Of a stretch of 52,788 bases of DNA, positions 46,532-52,788 are shown one piece after another (position 1 is the first letter of the stretch; each line of letters starts with the position of its first letter). The notes beneath the pieces are model-generated. The model had not been told where the DNA came from, did not search any database, and saw only the letters and a program-made list of their open reading frames with translations. The stretch is from assembly GCA_946405575.1 (NCBI GenBank), contig CAMJHP010000017.1, forward strand, positions 1 through 52,788, read 5' to 3'. Made by a program: the position numbers and the translations under genes. The stretch is from an uncultured Bacteroidales bacterium (GTDB lineage Bacteria > Bacteroidota > Bacteroidia > Bacteroidales > F082).

Positions 46532-46590
46532 GCCTTTGGTGTTTTTGTATTAACGATGCCAGTCATAACCATTTATTTTGAATTACGGGG

Positions 46591-46630
46591 CAAAGAAACA
46601 GCAAACTTGAGCCAAATTATAGCTCAAGTT
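46591..46630 (-). promoter_or_regulatory. Promoter with second operator type, site B2
   Basis: Minus-strand TTTCTTTG (46591-46598, one mismatch to TAnnTTTG) lies 5 nt from a 27-bp palindrome: AACTTGAGC (46604-46612), CAAATTATA (46613-46621), GCTCAAGTT (46622-46630). The spacer is nearly identical to that of site B1. It lies just after the smaller WYL gene and reads towards the gene at 45937-46467. Confidence 0.75.
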
Positions 46631-46673
46631 GAAAATTGGTAATAAAAAACGAAATTAAATTTCTATTTCAAAG

Positions 46674-47447
46674 TCATCTATACATTGCTGGCAGTTTCTT
46701 GATTCCTAACATTATTAAATCGGAATAAAGAAGAGAATCTTCATCGAAAAAACTATTATGACGGTTCAAATCAAGTTCTTCAATGTACTTCTTAAGCGAA
46801 AAGTTTTCGGGATAATTTGTGGCTGTCTCACCAACCATTTCACATACCTCGCTTATATCTTCCAACCTGTAAGTCCTTATTTGACCACTCCACTTGCTCT
46901 TGGCAGTAAATAGACCAATGACATACCAATGTTCCGCAGCCTGAAGCATCGCTAAAGGGCAGTAATACTCATAACGAAAATCTATATCCTCGCAATTTCT
47001 CATAGAAGGGTCTTTCCGCGCTTCTTCCAATGAAATGAAAATCCTGAATTGTATCACCGTCCTTTGTTTGACAAACTGAACCATAATGGGCAGAAGCGGA
47101 TGGTGCTTCACATCATAGTCTATGATTCTGTCCTTCAGAAGAGGGTCTTCTTCGATGGCTGTCTGGACGGACAGCGTATCAAGAAATCTTGACATCCATC
47201 TATCTTGTTGCTCGTCTTCAAGAATGGAGTATTTATATCCTCCCTTTCGCTCACATACGATTCTCATGTCGAATGTCCCTTGAATTGCCTCCAAATGATT
47301 CCGGAAGGTTTTCTTGGGAAGCTCCTCGCCATATTCATTCAATTGGGAGCGAAGCCAAAGCGCATTGATTTCCTCATACGAGATTGGCCCGAATGTTCTG
47401 ATGGTGTTGATCAGCCAAAGATACTTTTTTAATAGGTTGTTTGCCAT
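46674..47447 (-). CDS. WYL-domain transcriptional regulator (short form)
   Basis: A 257-residue regulator. Residues 1-75 are a helix-turn-helix (YLWLINTIRTFGPISYEEIN and KKTFRNHLEAIQGTFDM). Residues ~120-210 form the WYL-type sensor domain with YYCPLAMLQAAEHWYVIGLFTAKS and RTYRLEDI; the tryptophan-tyrosine pair is in WYVIG. WYL proteins bind a small ligand or single-stranded DNA and often repress stress or defence genes. Its promoter carries palindrome B1 (47469-47508) and a related palindrome (B2) lies just past its stop, so it probably represses itself and the next gene. Confidence 0.8.
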   Translation of the reverse strand: MANNLLKKYLWLINTIRTFGPISYEEINALWLRSQLNEYGEELPKKTFRNHLEAIQGTFDMRIVCERKGGYKYSILEDEQQDRWMSRFLDTLSVQTAIEEDPLLKDRIIDYDVKHHPLLPIMVQFVKQRTVIQFRIFISLEEARKDPSMRNCEDIDFRYEYYCPLAMLQAAEHWYVIGLFTAKSKWSGQIRTYRLEDISEVCEMVGETATNYPENFSLKKYIEELDLNRHNSFFDEDSLLYSDLIMLGIKKLPAMYR

Positions 47448-47468
47448 GAGGGGTTATGTTTTTCGCCG

Positions 47469-47508
47469 CAAAGATACAAATAACTTCGGCCAAATAATAG
47501 CCGAAGTT
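47469..47508 (-). promoter_or_regulatory. Promoter with second operator type, site B1 (short WYL gene)
   Basis: Minus-strand -7 box TATCTTTG (plus-strand CAAAGATA, 47469-47476), then a perfect 9-bp palindrome 5 nt away: AACTTCGGC (47482-47490), CAAATAATA (47491-47499), GCCGAAGTT (47500-47508). The same arm and spacer lengths and the same 5-nt distance occur at B2. Confidence 0.85.
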
Positions 47509-47533
47509 GTGTCGCGCAAAAAGAAAAATCTAT

Positions 47534-47568
47534 CCCACTGGGATTGATTCTTTTCCAATCCCAGTGGG
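47534..47568. repeat. Perfect 13-bp inverted repeat
   Basis: CCCACTGGGATTG (47534-47546) and CAATCCCAGTGGG (47556-47568) flank a 9-nt loop. It lies in the 322-nt gap between the short WYL gene and the gene at 47770-48225, upstream of operator B1. It may be a dispersed repeat or a terminator for the upstream transcript, although no T run follows in the minus direction. Confidence 0.8.
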
Positions 47569-47640
47569 ATTGTATTGTCGTTGTTGCTAACCTTGGACAA
47601 ATGAGGTTCGCTCAACAGACAATAGGAACATTTATGCTTG

Positions 47641-47735
47641 GCCAACAATATTGGCTACTCTGCCCCTTGTAGTTTTGGCCATTACACGCGCAAGACAACA
47701 AGCGAGTTTGTCCGGTTTGACAGATTCGCTTGTCT
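47641..47735. repeat. Two further inverted repeats downstream of the 47770-48225 gene
   Basis: GCCAA-CAATA-TTGGC (47641-47655) and a larger hairpin with arms AGACAACAAGCGA (47693-47705) and TCGCTTGTCT (47726-47735). Together with the repeat at 47534-47568 they fill the gap 47509-47769, in which no gene is seen. Confidence 0.55.
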
Positions 47736-47769
47736 AGCATCATAGAATTGTTCGGTTGTTCAACATTAG

Positions 47770-48225
47770 TTAAGATCTTTCCGCTCTCCAATCCATGCCC
47801 AAAAGCTCAAACATGTTGTTTAACTGGCTTATTTTACGGTCAGTACCAGAATGAGTCAACACAAACCAAGTACTTCCGTCTGTATCTCTGCATTCCCTCA
47901 CCCAAGTATCTTTTTCGACATTTGGCCTTTCTCGACTTACAATTTGAGTGTTTTGATTATCATGAAACCTTTGGTATCCAATTTCCTCTATTGCGAATAA
48001 TAAAGCATCAATAGGCGGAAATGTACTGGAAACACCGTCATGCAGAATTCTTATACCATTTCTTCTTCCTTCTGCATTTATTTGTTGTGTTACCTCTACT
48101 TCGGTCATGTTAGGGATAAGTGTAATTGTAACCCTATAGCCATCGGCCAATAATGTTTGTAATTCTTCGTTGTGAGATTCAAGTATTCTTTCAATCTCAC
48201 GCTTTACTACTTCTCTTTCTGGCAT
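47770..48225 (-). CDS. Protein of unknown function
   Basis: About 151 residues from ATG 48225 (MPEREVVKREIERILESH). The frame opens earlier (48285), but the first 20 codons overlap the previous gene and look unnatural. An amphipathic helix is followed by RVTITLIPNMTEVEVTQQINAEGRRNGIRIL and WFVLTHSGTDRKISQLNNMFELLGMDW. It has no signal peptide and no recognised family. It lies 35 nt after the LRR gene and is probably co-transcribed with it. Confidence 0.55.
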   Translation of the reverse strand: MPEREVVKREIERILESHNEELQTLLADGYRVTITLIPNMTEVEVTQQINAEGRRNGIRILHDGVSSTFPPIDALLFAIEEIGYQRFHDNQNTQIVSRERPNVEKDTWVRECRDTDGSTWFVLTHSGTDRKISQLNNMFELLGMDWRAERS

Positions 48226-48260
48226 AGTTTTAATTATTAAGTTTAAGTTTAGAAGATTAG

Positions 48261-49370
48261 TTATTTTATGGTTTTGTATGCACAAATCTTGCAGTTACCA
48301 GATGAGTCAATGTCGGGATTTGCCAATGATTCTGGAATAAAGATATTTCCATAACAACCTCCAAATGCATCAGATTCAATGACTTCAACACTCTCTGGAA
48401 CTACAAAAAGAGGAAGATCTATCTCATCAAAAGCACCTTGTGCAATGCATTTTACACTATCTGGAATACTCGTTTTTGGACATCCTGCAATTAGCTTATT
48501 ACATGCTGTCTCGACAATGGCATTGCAATTGTCACGGGAATCATAAATGGGATTATCTGATGATACCACAATTGAGGTGAGGCCATCACAATTTGAGAAA
48601 ACACCACAACCAATGCTTGTTACATTTTTTGGGATTATTATAGATTTCAATTTTATACAACTCGCAAAAGCCTCGTCGCCAATGCTTATTACACTATCTG
48701 GAAATATCAAAGAATTCAACTCGAAGCAGTGCGCAAATGCCCTATCACCAATTCTTCTTACACTATTGGGAATAATGATAGATTTTAAATACTCACAATC
48801 CGAATCCGAAAAAGCAGCAGGGCCAATGCTTGTAATGTAATTTGGTATAGTCATTTCATCAAGTTCATAATGATACAACTTGCAATCTTTTAAACAGACA
48901 TCTCCATTTTTCTGCTCAATTTCAAATCGACAATCTCGCCAGCCGTTGATACAAACACTTGTTACGCCTTCAGGAATTGAGGTGTTTTGGCAATCGGCTA
49001 TTATCATTTTTTCCGACGTTTCAATAATCGCATTGCAGTTGTCTCGAGAATCAAAATACTTGTTCCCTGACTCTACCACTATTGAGGTCAGTCCGACACA
49101 GCCATCAAACGCACTATCACCAATTCTTTCCACATTTCGTGGAATGAATATAGAAGTGAGACCCATACATCCCAAAAATGCACCACCGCCAATAAATCTG
49201 ACACTATTTGGGATGACAACAGAGGTTAATCCTCCACAATCACTAAACGCATCATCATCTATAGATGTTACTCCGTCAGGAATCACGATTTCTCCTTTAA
49301 CATCCTCTGAACACTTCGTCAAGACAACCTCACCGTCTTGATTTTCAATTGTTAACCATTTGTTTTCCAT
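48261..49370 (-). CDS. BspA-type leucine-rich repeat protein without signal peptide
   Basis: A 369-residue protein built of LRR_5/BspA-type repeats of ~23 residues: VIPDGVTSIDDDAFSDCGGLTSV, VIPNSVRFIGGGAFLGCMGLTSI, FIPRNVERIGDSAFDGCVGLTSI and several later ones, plus two YDSRDNCNAI(V/I)ET linker blocks that mark an internal duplication. BspA proteins are usually surface-exposed, but this one has no signal peptide (starts MENKWLTIENQDGEVVLTK), so it is likely cytoplasmic and part of a protein-recognition device. It lies 98 nt after the WG-like paralogue. Confidence 0.85.
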   Translation of the reverse strand: MENKWLTIENQDGEVVLTKCSEDVKGEIVIPDGVTSIDDDAFSDCGGLTSVVIPNSVRFIGGGAFLGCMGLTSIFIPRNVERIGDSAFDGCVGLTSIVVESGNKYFDSRDNCNAIIETSEKMIIADCQNTSIPEGVTSVCINGWRDCRFEIEQKNGDVCLKDCKLYHYELDEMTIPNYITSIGPAAFSDSDCEYLKSIIIPNSVRRIGDRAFAHCFELNSLIFPDSVISIGDEAFASCIKLKSIIIPKNVTSIGCGVFSNCDGLTSIVVSSDNPIYDSRDNCNAIVETACNKLIAGCPKTSIPDSVKCIAQGAFDEIDLPLFVVPESVEVIESDAFGGCYGNIFIPESLANPDIDSSGNCKICAYKTIK

Positions 49371-49467
49371 ACCATTGTTTATTCTTAAGTTAATAATTGT
49401 TCTTTTTGACGCTAAACTTCTACCAACAAATAATAGTTCAATTTGTGTTTTTTTTAATGCTTGATTT

Positions 49468-50736
49468 TTAGTCTATTGCATGTTCTTTTCTCACATAATC
49501 AACAACCCTTTGAGCTACCGGCTTCCCCACATATTCAGACAATATAAAGAAAAGCTCATCCTCTGGAATTTCAGCGATACAAGAATAACCCTTATTGTCC
49601 ATATAACCGTATAATGCATCACTTGCAGCCACCCACGTTAATTCACATGCATAATAATCGTTTCTATCATATTCTTCCTTTTTGCTCACTTTATAAAAGT
49701 CTTCCTGATTTTCTGTTAGATATGCAGTAATTTCAGGGATGACTATTTTTCTTTCTTCCATTTTGGAATGAACACCTTTCTTTGATTCCTCTTTCTCATC
49801 AGGTTTGACTTTATCAGGAAAAACTTCAACTCCAGATAGAGTTAAAAGCTCATCTTTTGTAAAAATGTGATGATATGAACATAGTTCTTTTCTCAAATCA
49901 TCTTTGTTTTCTTCTATTAACCTTTGCTGTTCTTCTTTTGGAAGATTGCTAAATGTATCCTCTCCTTCTTGATTATAAATGGTAATCGCCCCATGATGTA
50001 TTTCACCGTCATTCACAAATCCAAGACAAACAACCTGATACACCTTGTCATCACTTTGGAAACAAAAACATCTGTTTGAATCTTCGGCCATCATTGCCAA
50101 ATGGTCTTTTTCTATTTGTGAGACCGTTCCTAACAGAATATATTGATACTTGCAGCCTTTGTATTGTATTTTTCCGATATGAAGGTATTCGTCATTTTGA
50201 ACATAATCAAATATGCAAGGGAAGAGAGGTGTGCCTTTCTCCGAATAAATCCCAAACATCTCTTTCCAACGAGCCGTAAAGCCATGACATCTTGAAAGAC
50301 TTCTCTCGTTAAGCCATACTTGTCCCTCTTGTACCATTATCTCTCCTTGGGGTGAAAGAATAATGGTGGAAGTAGGTTTTACTATTTCTTGATTCCTAAC
50401 GATATGTGGACTATTCACCAATACACAATCATCGCTTGCAAACATGATACAGTATTCATTCGTACCACCTCTTGGGTATTCTATGAGAATGTCATACTTT
50501 TCAGAAATCAAGAACCTTCTAAACCAAGTGCGTACTCGCCAATTCTCAATTTCCTGTATGGTGTCTGACAGTATAGAATCTATCATCCAACCTGCTTTTT
50601 CAGAAACAGCACAAAGGGATGCAGACACTCTTTCTTGCGATTGATTCTCTATTTCAAGGTTGTAACCCATGTGAGAAGAAAGCAGAAATTGTTCTATGTC
50701 TTTCTCGTTAATCGTGGTTCTATTGACTCTAATCAT
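49468..50736 (-). CDS. WG-repeat-like protein of unknown function, paralogue of 41181-42416
   Basis: A 422-residue soluble protein whose first ~205 residues match the protein at 41181-42416 closely (matched segments are listed in that entry). It adds a lysine/glutamate-rich linker (~310-330) and a distinct C-terminal part: PEITAYLTENQEDFYKVSKKEEYDRNDYYACELTWVAASDALYGYMDNKGYSC. The ARWKEMFGIYSEKGTPLFPCIFDYV stretch is WG-repeat-like. It is 68 nt downstream of the small DUF4177-like gene. Role unknown; the shared N-domain suggests two related adaptors in one locus. Confidence 0.65.
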   Translation of the reverse strand: MIRVNRTTINEKDIEQFLLSSHMGYNLEIENQSQERVSASLCAVSEKAGWMIDSILSDTIQEIENWRVRTWFRRFLISEKYDILIEYPRGGTNEYCIMFASDDCVLVNSPHIVRNQEIVKPTSTIILSPQGEIMVQEGQVWLNERSLSRCHGFTARWKEMFGIYSEKGTPLFPCIFDYVQNDEYLHIGKIQYKGCKYQYILLGTVSQIEKDHLAMMAEDSNRCFCFQSDDKVYQVVCLGFVNDGEIHHGAITIYNQEGEDTFSNLPKEEQQRLIEENKDDLRKELCSYHHIFTKDELLTLSGVEVFPDKVKPDEKEESKKGVHSKMEERKIVIPEITAYLTENQEDFYKVSKKEEYDRNDYYACELTWVAASDALYGYMDNKGYSCIAEIPEDELFFILSEYVGKPVAQRVVDYVRKEHAID

Positions 50737-50804
50737 ATTTTTTCACTGTTCCGTGTCGTGCGCAACTTTATATAAGACTTCATTTATTGTTCTTAATAAA
50801 CTCT

Positions 50805-50996
50805 TTATTGTGTTTCTTTGTCTGTCAATTCTCTTTGAAGTAGCAAAACGCATCCACAATCATTGCCCAACACATAAGAAGATATCTGGACAATCCTCCA
50901 TCCATTATTCAACAAATCCTTCAATTCTGGAGGGAATTCAACTTCTTCATACCACTCGCGACCATTAAATTCAACTCTAAATAATTTTTGTTCCAT
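50805..50996 (-). CDS. Small DUF4177-like protein
   Basis: A 63-residue protein: EYN/VEFNGREWYEEVEF, then LKDLLNNGWRIVQISSY and DCGCVLLLQRE. The order 'LN-x-GW-x-(5)-S' followed by a terminal VLLLxR strand resembles DUF4177. It lies directly downstream of the long WYL regulator, and its own promoter region (51048-51083) contains a -7 box and a weak copy of the TACGAAC palindrome. Confidence 0.55.
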   Translation of the reverse strand: MEQKLFRVEFNGREWYEEVEFPPELKDLLNNGWRIVQISSYVLGNDCGCVLLLQRELTDKETQ

Positions 50997-51047
50997 AGCA
51001 ATTGCGTTTTAATTATGTTTTGATTTGTTTTTCTAATTTTTACGATG

Positions 51048-51083
51048 CAAATTTACAAATTTCTCACAAACATTTCATTCACA
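51048..51083 (-). promoter_or_regulatory. Promoter with degenerate WYL-type operator, site A4
   Basis: Minus-strand -7 box TAAATTTG (plus-strand CAAATTTA, 51048-51055) followed, after 9 nt, by CACAAAC-ATTTC-ATTCACA (51065-51083), which keeps 5 of 7 and 4 of 7 arm bases of the TACGAAC-N5-GTTCGTA consensus. The spacing is identical to sites A1-A3. It partly overlaps the 3' end of the long WYL gene. Confidence 0.5.
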
Positions 51084-52146
51084 ACCCCAAATATCTGTCA
51101 CTCATTCCTTTAATCCGTTCCTCAATCTCCTTGCGAATGTTTGTCGGCTCCAAAACAACCAGCTCCTGTCCATAAGAGCAAAGCTCACGAATCAACTCAT
51201 AGTTTCGTTTGCAGTCAATCCTGAAGAAACGGCCTCCTTGCAGAGAGGAATAGGCTTTGCGCAAAGCCGCTTCTTCCAAATTCAGGGTCTTTTGTGATTC
51301 GTGCAAAGGCTTGGTCATCACATAATCCACCGAAAAGTCGCTGACCCAAAAGACAATTTGATTGATAGGCTCCGCTTCATAAATGGAGACCCCGATAACA
51401 TCCTCAAACAACTCGTTCAAGTTGCCGTCGTATTCCTTGTATTTAACCGATGGGAGTGGCACAATCTTGTCCATGCGGTCTAAAGGGAAGCATTTCAATT
51501 TGTCGTTTTCCACTTTTTTCGCAAACAAGTACCATCTGCCGTTGTATTGCCGCAACAAATAGGGATGCAGATTATAAACGCGGTCGTTTTCGGGTGCGGT
51601 GAATTGATGGTAATGCAGCTCTATGACTTGCCGCTGCGATATGGCCGTAAACAACTCACCAAAAAGATTGGTGTTTTCCAAAGGATTCTTGGTGAGCGAG
51701 ATGATAGGCTGGTCGGTCGATGACGGACGAAGGCTTTGTCGGAGCCGCTCAAGACCTTCCAACTTTGGCAATCCATCGAACTGGCCAAGCAGCGAAAACA
51801 ATTCCCGCAACAGGTATTGTTCCTCCGAACTCAGTTTTTGCTTGAAAATGGAGAAAGACGGATCCGCGTATCTCAAGCATTGCTTCTTATAAGTTCTATT
51901 CCTTTCGTAATTATCATAGTCAACCGAATACCTTTCTATCTCTACCCAAAAAGGGCCTTCGTTTTCAAGGAAGTGAATGTCTTTCTCGATGGTGCGACGC
52001 ACCACGCAATCGCCATCAGGCCGCATTTCGGCAAGACGGCGGTTGACCTCTTTCGTCAAGTCATCGAGGGAATAGTTGTGATACCGGTCGCTCAACAGCT
52101 CGTCCAGTATCTTGTATCGCATGATGGCGTTTTTGTTGATGGGCAT
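51079..52146 (-). CDS. WYL-domain transcriptional regulator (long form, BrxR/CapW-like)
   Basis: A 355-residue regulator with the layout of defence-linked WYL repressors. Residues 1-95 are a winged helix (YKILDELLSDRYHNYSLDDL, VVRRTIEKDIHFL). The WYL domain (~160-250) has VIELHYHQF, YNLHPYLLRQYNGRWYLFAKKV and KCFPLDRMDKI. The remainder (~265-355) is a WCX-like dimerisation part (VSDFSVDYVMTKPLHESQKT). Such proteins bind palindromes as dimers and release them when nucleic-acid ligands appear. The TACGAAC palindrome in its own promoter and at two others in the window makes it the likely A-site repressor. Confidence 0.85.
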   Translation of the reverse strand: MPINKNAIMRYKILDELLSDRYHNYSLDDLTKEVNRRLAEMRPDGDCVVRRTIEKDIHFLENEGPFWVEIERYSVDYDNYERNRTYKKQCLRYADPSFSIFKQKLSSEEQYLLRELFSLLGQFDGLPKLEGLERLRQSLRPSSTDQPIISLTKNPLENTNLFGELFTAISQRQVIELHYHQFTAPENDRVYNLHPYLLRQYNGRWYLFAKKVENDKLKCFPLDRMDKIVPLPSVKYKEYDGNLNELFEDVIGVSIYEAEPINQIVFWVSDFSVDYVMTKPLHESQKTLNLEEAALRKAYSSLQGGRFFRIDCKRNYELIRELCSYGQELVVLEPTNIRKEIEERIKGMSDRYLGL

Positions 52147-52173
52147 AGGACTCTTTTTATTGAAACATCGCTA

Positions 52174-52209
52174 CAAAGATAATCTTTTTTTACGAACAAT
52201 TAGTTCGTA
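52174..52209 (-). promoter_or_regulatory. Promoter with WYL-type operator, site A3 (long WYL gene)
   Basis: Minus-strand -7 box TATCTTTG (plus-strand CAAAGATA, 52174-52181), 28 nt upstream of the ATG at 52146. The perfect palindrome TACGAAC-AATTA-GTTCGTA (52191-52209) starts 9 nt upstream of the -7. This predicts autoregulation. Confidence 0.88.
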
Positions 52210-52633
52210 ACATAGGCTGCTGCAAAATTACAAAACAACCTATGCCAAGAACGGGCTTAGGTTTTTTGCATAATATCCACAAAAAAGCCAGCCCAGTAAT
52301 CGCTTGATTATCAAGGCTGGCTTATTGGTTCAGGTCGATTGATCGGCCCAAGTGGAGATGGAGGGGCGGTTGGCATAATTTTACATAATTTTCTTTGATA
52401 ATTAAATATCTGTTATTTAGAGGTTTATCATAAAAATGGCATTATGTAGAATCATACTCCATTGAAAGGCTTTATGAATTCGGGGGACTACTTGCGCGCC
52501 GAGATTTTCGATGTTGATATTATGCAAACACAATTTGTTCATGTCCTTATAAACCAACAACAAGCGACCCGAAGGCCGACCCGCCTACACACACACTTTT
52601 CCCTTCACAGCCGCAGATTTGCGAAAAAACACG
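52210..52633. other. Gene-free stretch
   Basis: Apart from the hairpin at 52285-52323 I see nothing functional. An AT-rich segment lies at 52375-52450. A 71-codon plus-strand frame (52462-52677) has an unlikely composition and runs through the terminator hairpin, so it is not called as a gene. Confidence 0.5.
52285..52323. terminator. Perfect 9-bp hairpin in the gene-free stretch
   Basis: AAGCCAGCC (52285-52293) pairs with GGCTGGCTT (52315-52323), preceded by A6 and so followed by T6 in the minus direction. It may end leftward transcription before the long WYL gene. Confidence 0.65.
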
Positions 52634-52663
52634 AAAGGCAGCCCTCAAACGAAGGCTGCCTTT
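52634..52663 (-). terminator. Intrinsic terminator of the gene at the right edge
   Basis: AAAGGCAGCC (52634-52643) and GGCTGCCTTT (52654-52663) form a perfect 10-bp stem. In the minus direction it is followed by CGTGTTTTTTC, a T run. It lies 30 nt past the stop at 52693. Confidence 0.8.
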
Positions 52664-52692
52664 CATATTCGGGTTAGACGATTGTTGTAGGG

Positions 52693-52788
52693 TTAGTATT
52701 CGTAGACATCCCAGCCAGATGGGATACCGTTGTTACCCGTGGTCCAACAGGATGCACCCTTGGCCTTGGTGAACGTGCCGTAAGGTTT
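52693..52788 (-). CDS. 3' end of a minus-strand gene (partial)
   Basis: The last 31 codons of a gene that continues beyond the window, reading KPYGTFTKAKGASCW, then TTGNNGIPSGWDVYEY and a TAA stop at 52693-52695. The composition (Gly, Trp, Tyr, Asn) suggests an exported or surface domain; no family can be named from this short piece. A perfect terminator follows, which supports the stop as real. Confidence 0.6.
   Translation of the reverse strand, partial: KPYGTFTKAKGASCWTTGNNGIPSGWDVYEY

Noticed and set aside
46470..46566. Short minus-strand frame (about 31 codons) between promoters B2 and A2
   Set aside because: It covers operator A2 and the -7 box, has no recognisable features and is more simply leader DNA.
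52285..52323. Hairpin considered as a tRNA-like attachment site
   Set aside because: No tRNA gene or integrase is seen; a simple terminator explains it.
52462..52677. 71-codon plus-strand frame near the right edge
   Set aside because: It runs through the terminator hairpin and has Arg/His/Thr-rich, unlikely composition.

Overview
The window reads as a chromosomal segment of a Bacteroidota bacterium, most likely an uncultured Bacteroidales. Supporting signs are a TonB-dependent receptor barrel, lipoproteins with Bacteroidota-style lipoboxes, an rsfS-ftsH-LUD cluster, a chain of parvulin foldases beside guaB, and many promoters with the Bacteroidota -7 box TAnnTTTG (best examples at 9002-9033 and 25056-25086, each with a TTTG -33 box 19-20 nt upstream). 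All statements rest on reading the sequence and remembered family features; no database search was run.

Left part (1-8.9 kb): the 3' end of a TonB-dependent receptor, an S41 peptidase with an M23-like front domain that lacks the metal-binding motif, and a large thioester alpha-2-macroglobulin lipoprotein (yfhM/ecaM type).

Defence-like island (9.0-18.7 kb): a DUF4143-type ATPase; a type I-like restriction-modification operon (methylase with an N-terminal PD-(D/E)XK nuclease domain, a DGQHR-like protein fused to a TIR/deoxyribosyltransferase-like domain, HsdS, and a DUF2971 protein) with no HsdR motor; then an overlapping DUF4062 plus AlbA_2/HATPase gene pair. The next gene, pbpC (18.8-21.1 kb), is the usual neighbour of the macroglobulin gene, so the island appears to split a conserved envelope pair. 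A 12-bp tandem repeat lies at the right junction.

Core part (21.1-38.4 kb): kdsC, then rsfS-ftsH-LUD, a lipoprotein gene flanked by two copies of a palindromic repeat, then on the minus strand guaB, a small unknown gene, three periplasmic foldase genes and moxR, partly with 4-bp stop/start overlaps, and sbcDC.

Right part (38.8-52.2 kb): a minus-strand cluster of mostly unknown genes with two WYL-domain regulators. Two distinct palindrome families sit at fixed distances from -7 boxes. TACGAAC-N5-GTTCGTA lies 9 nt upstream of the -7 at three promoters, plus a degenerate fourth; one of these is the promoter of the larger WYL gene itself. A 9-9-9 palindrome (AACTTCGGC...GCCGAAGTT type) lies 5 nt upstream of the -7 at two promoters, one being that of the smaller WYL gene. 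One gene (45937-46467) has both types in tandem. This suggests a two-repressor regulon controlling a DUF2130/SIS-led operon of up to nine genes that ends at an intrinsic terminator at 38553-38585. This regulon and the type I-like operon with the DGQHR-TIR-like fusion are the two strongest candidates for undescribed systems. The window ends inside a further minus-strand gene.
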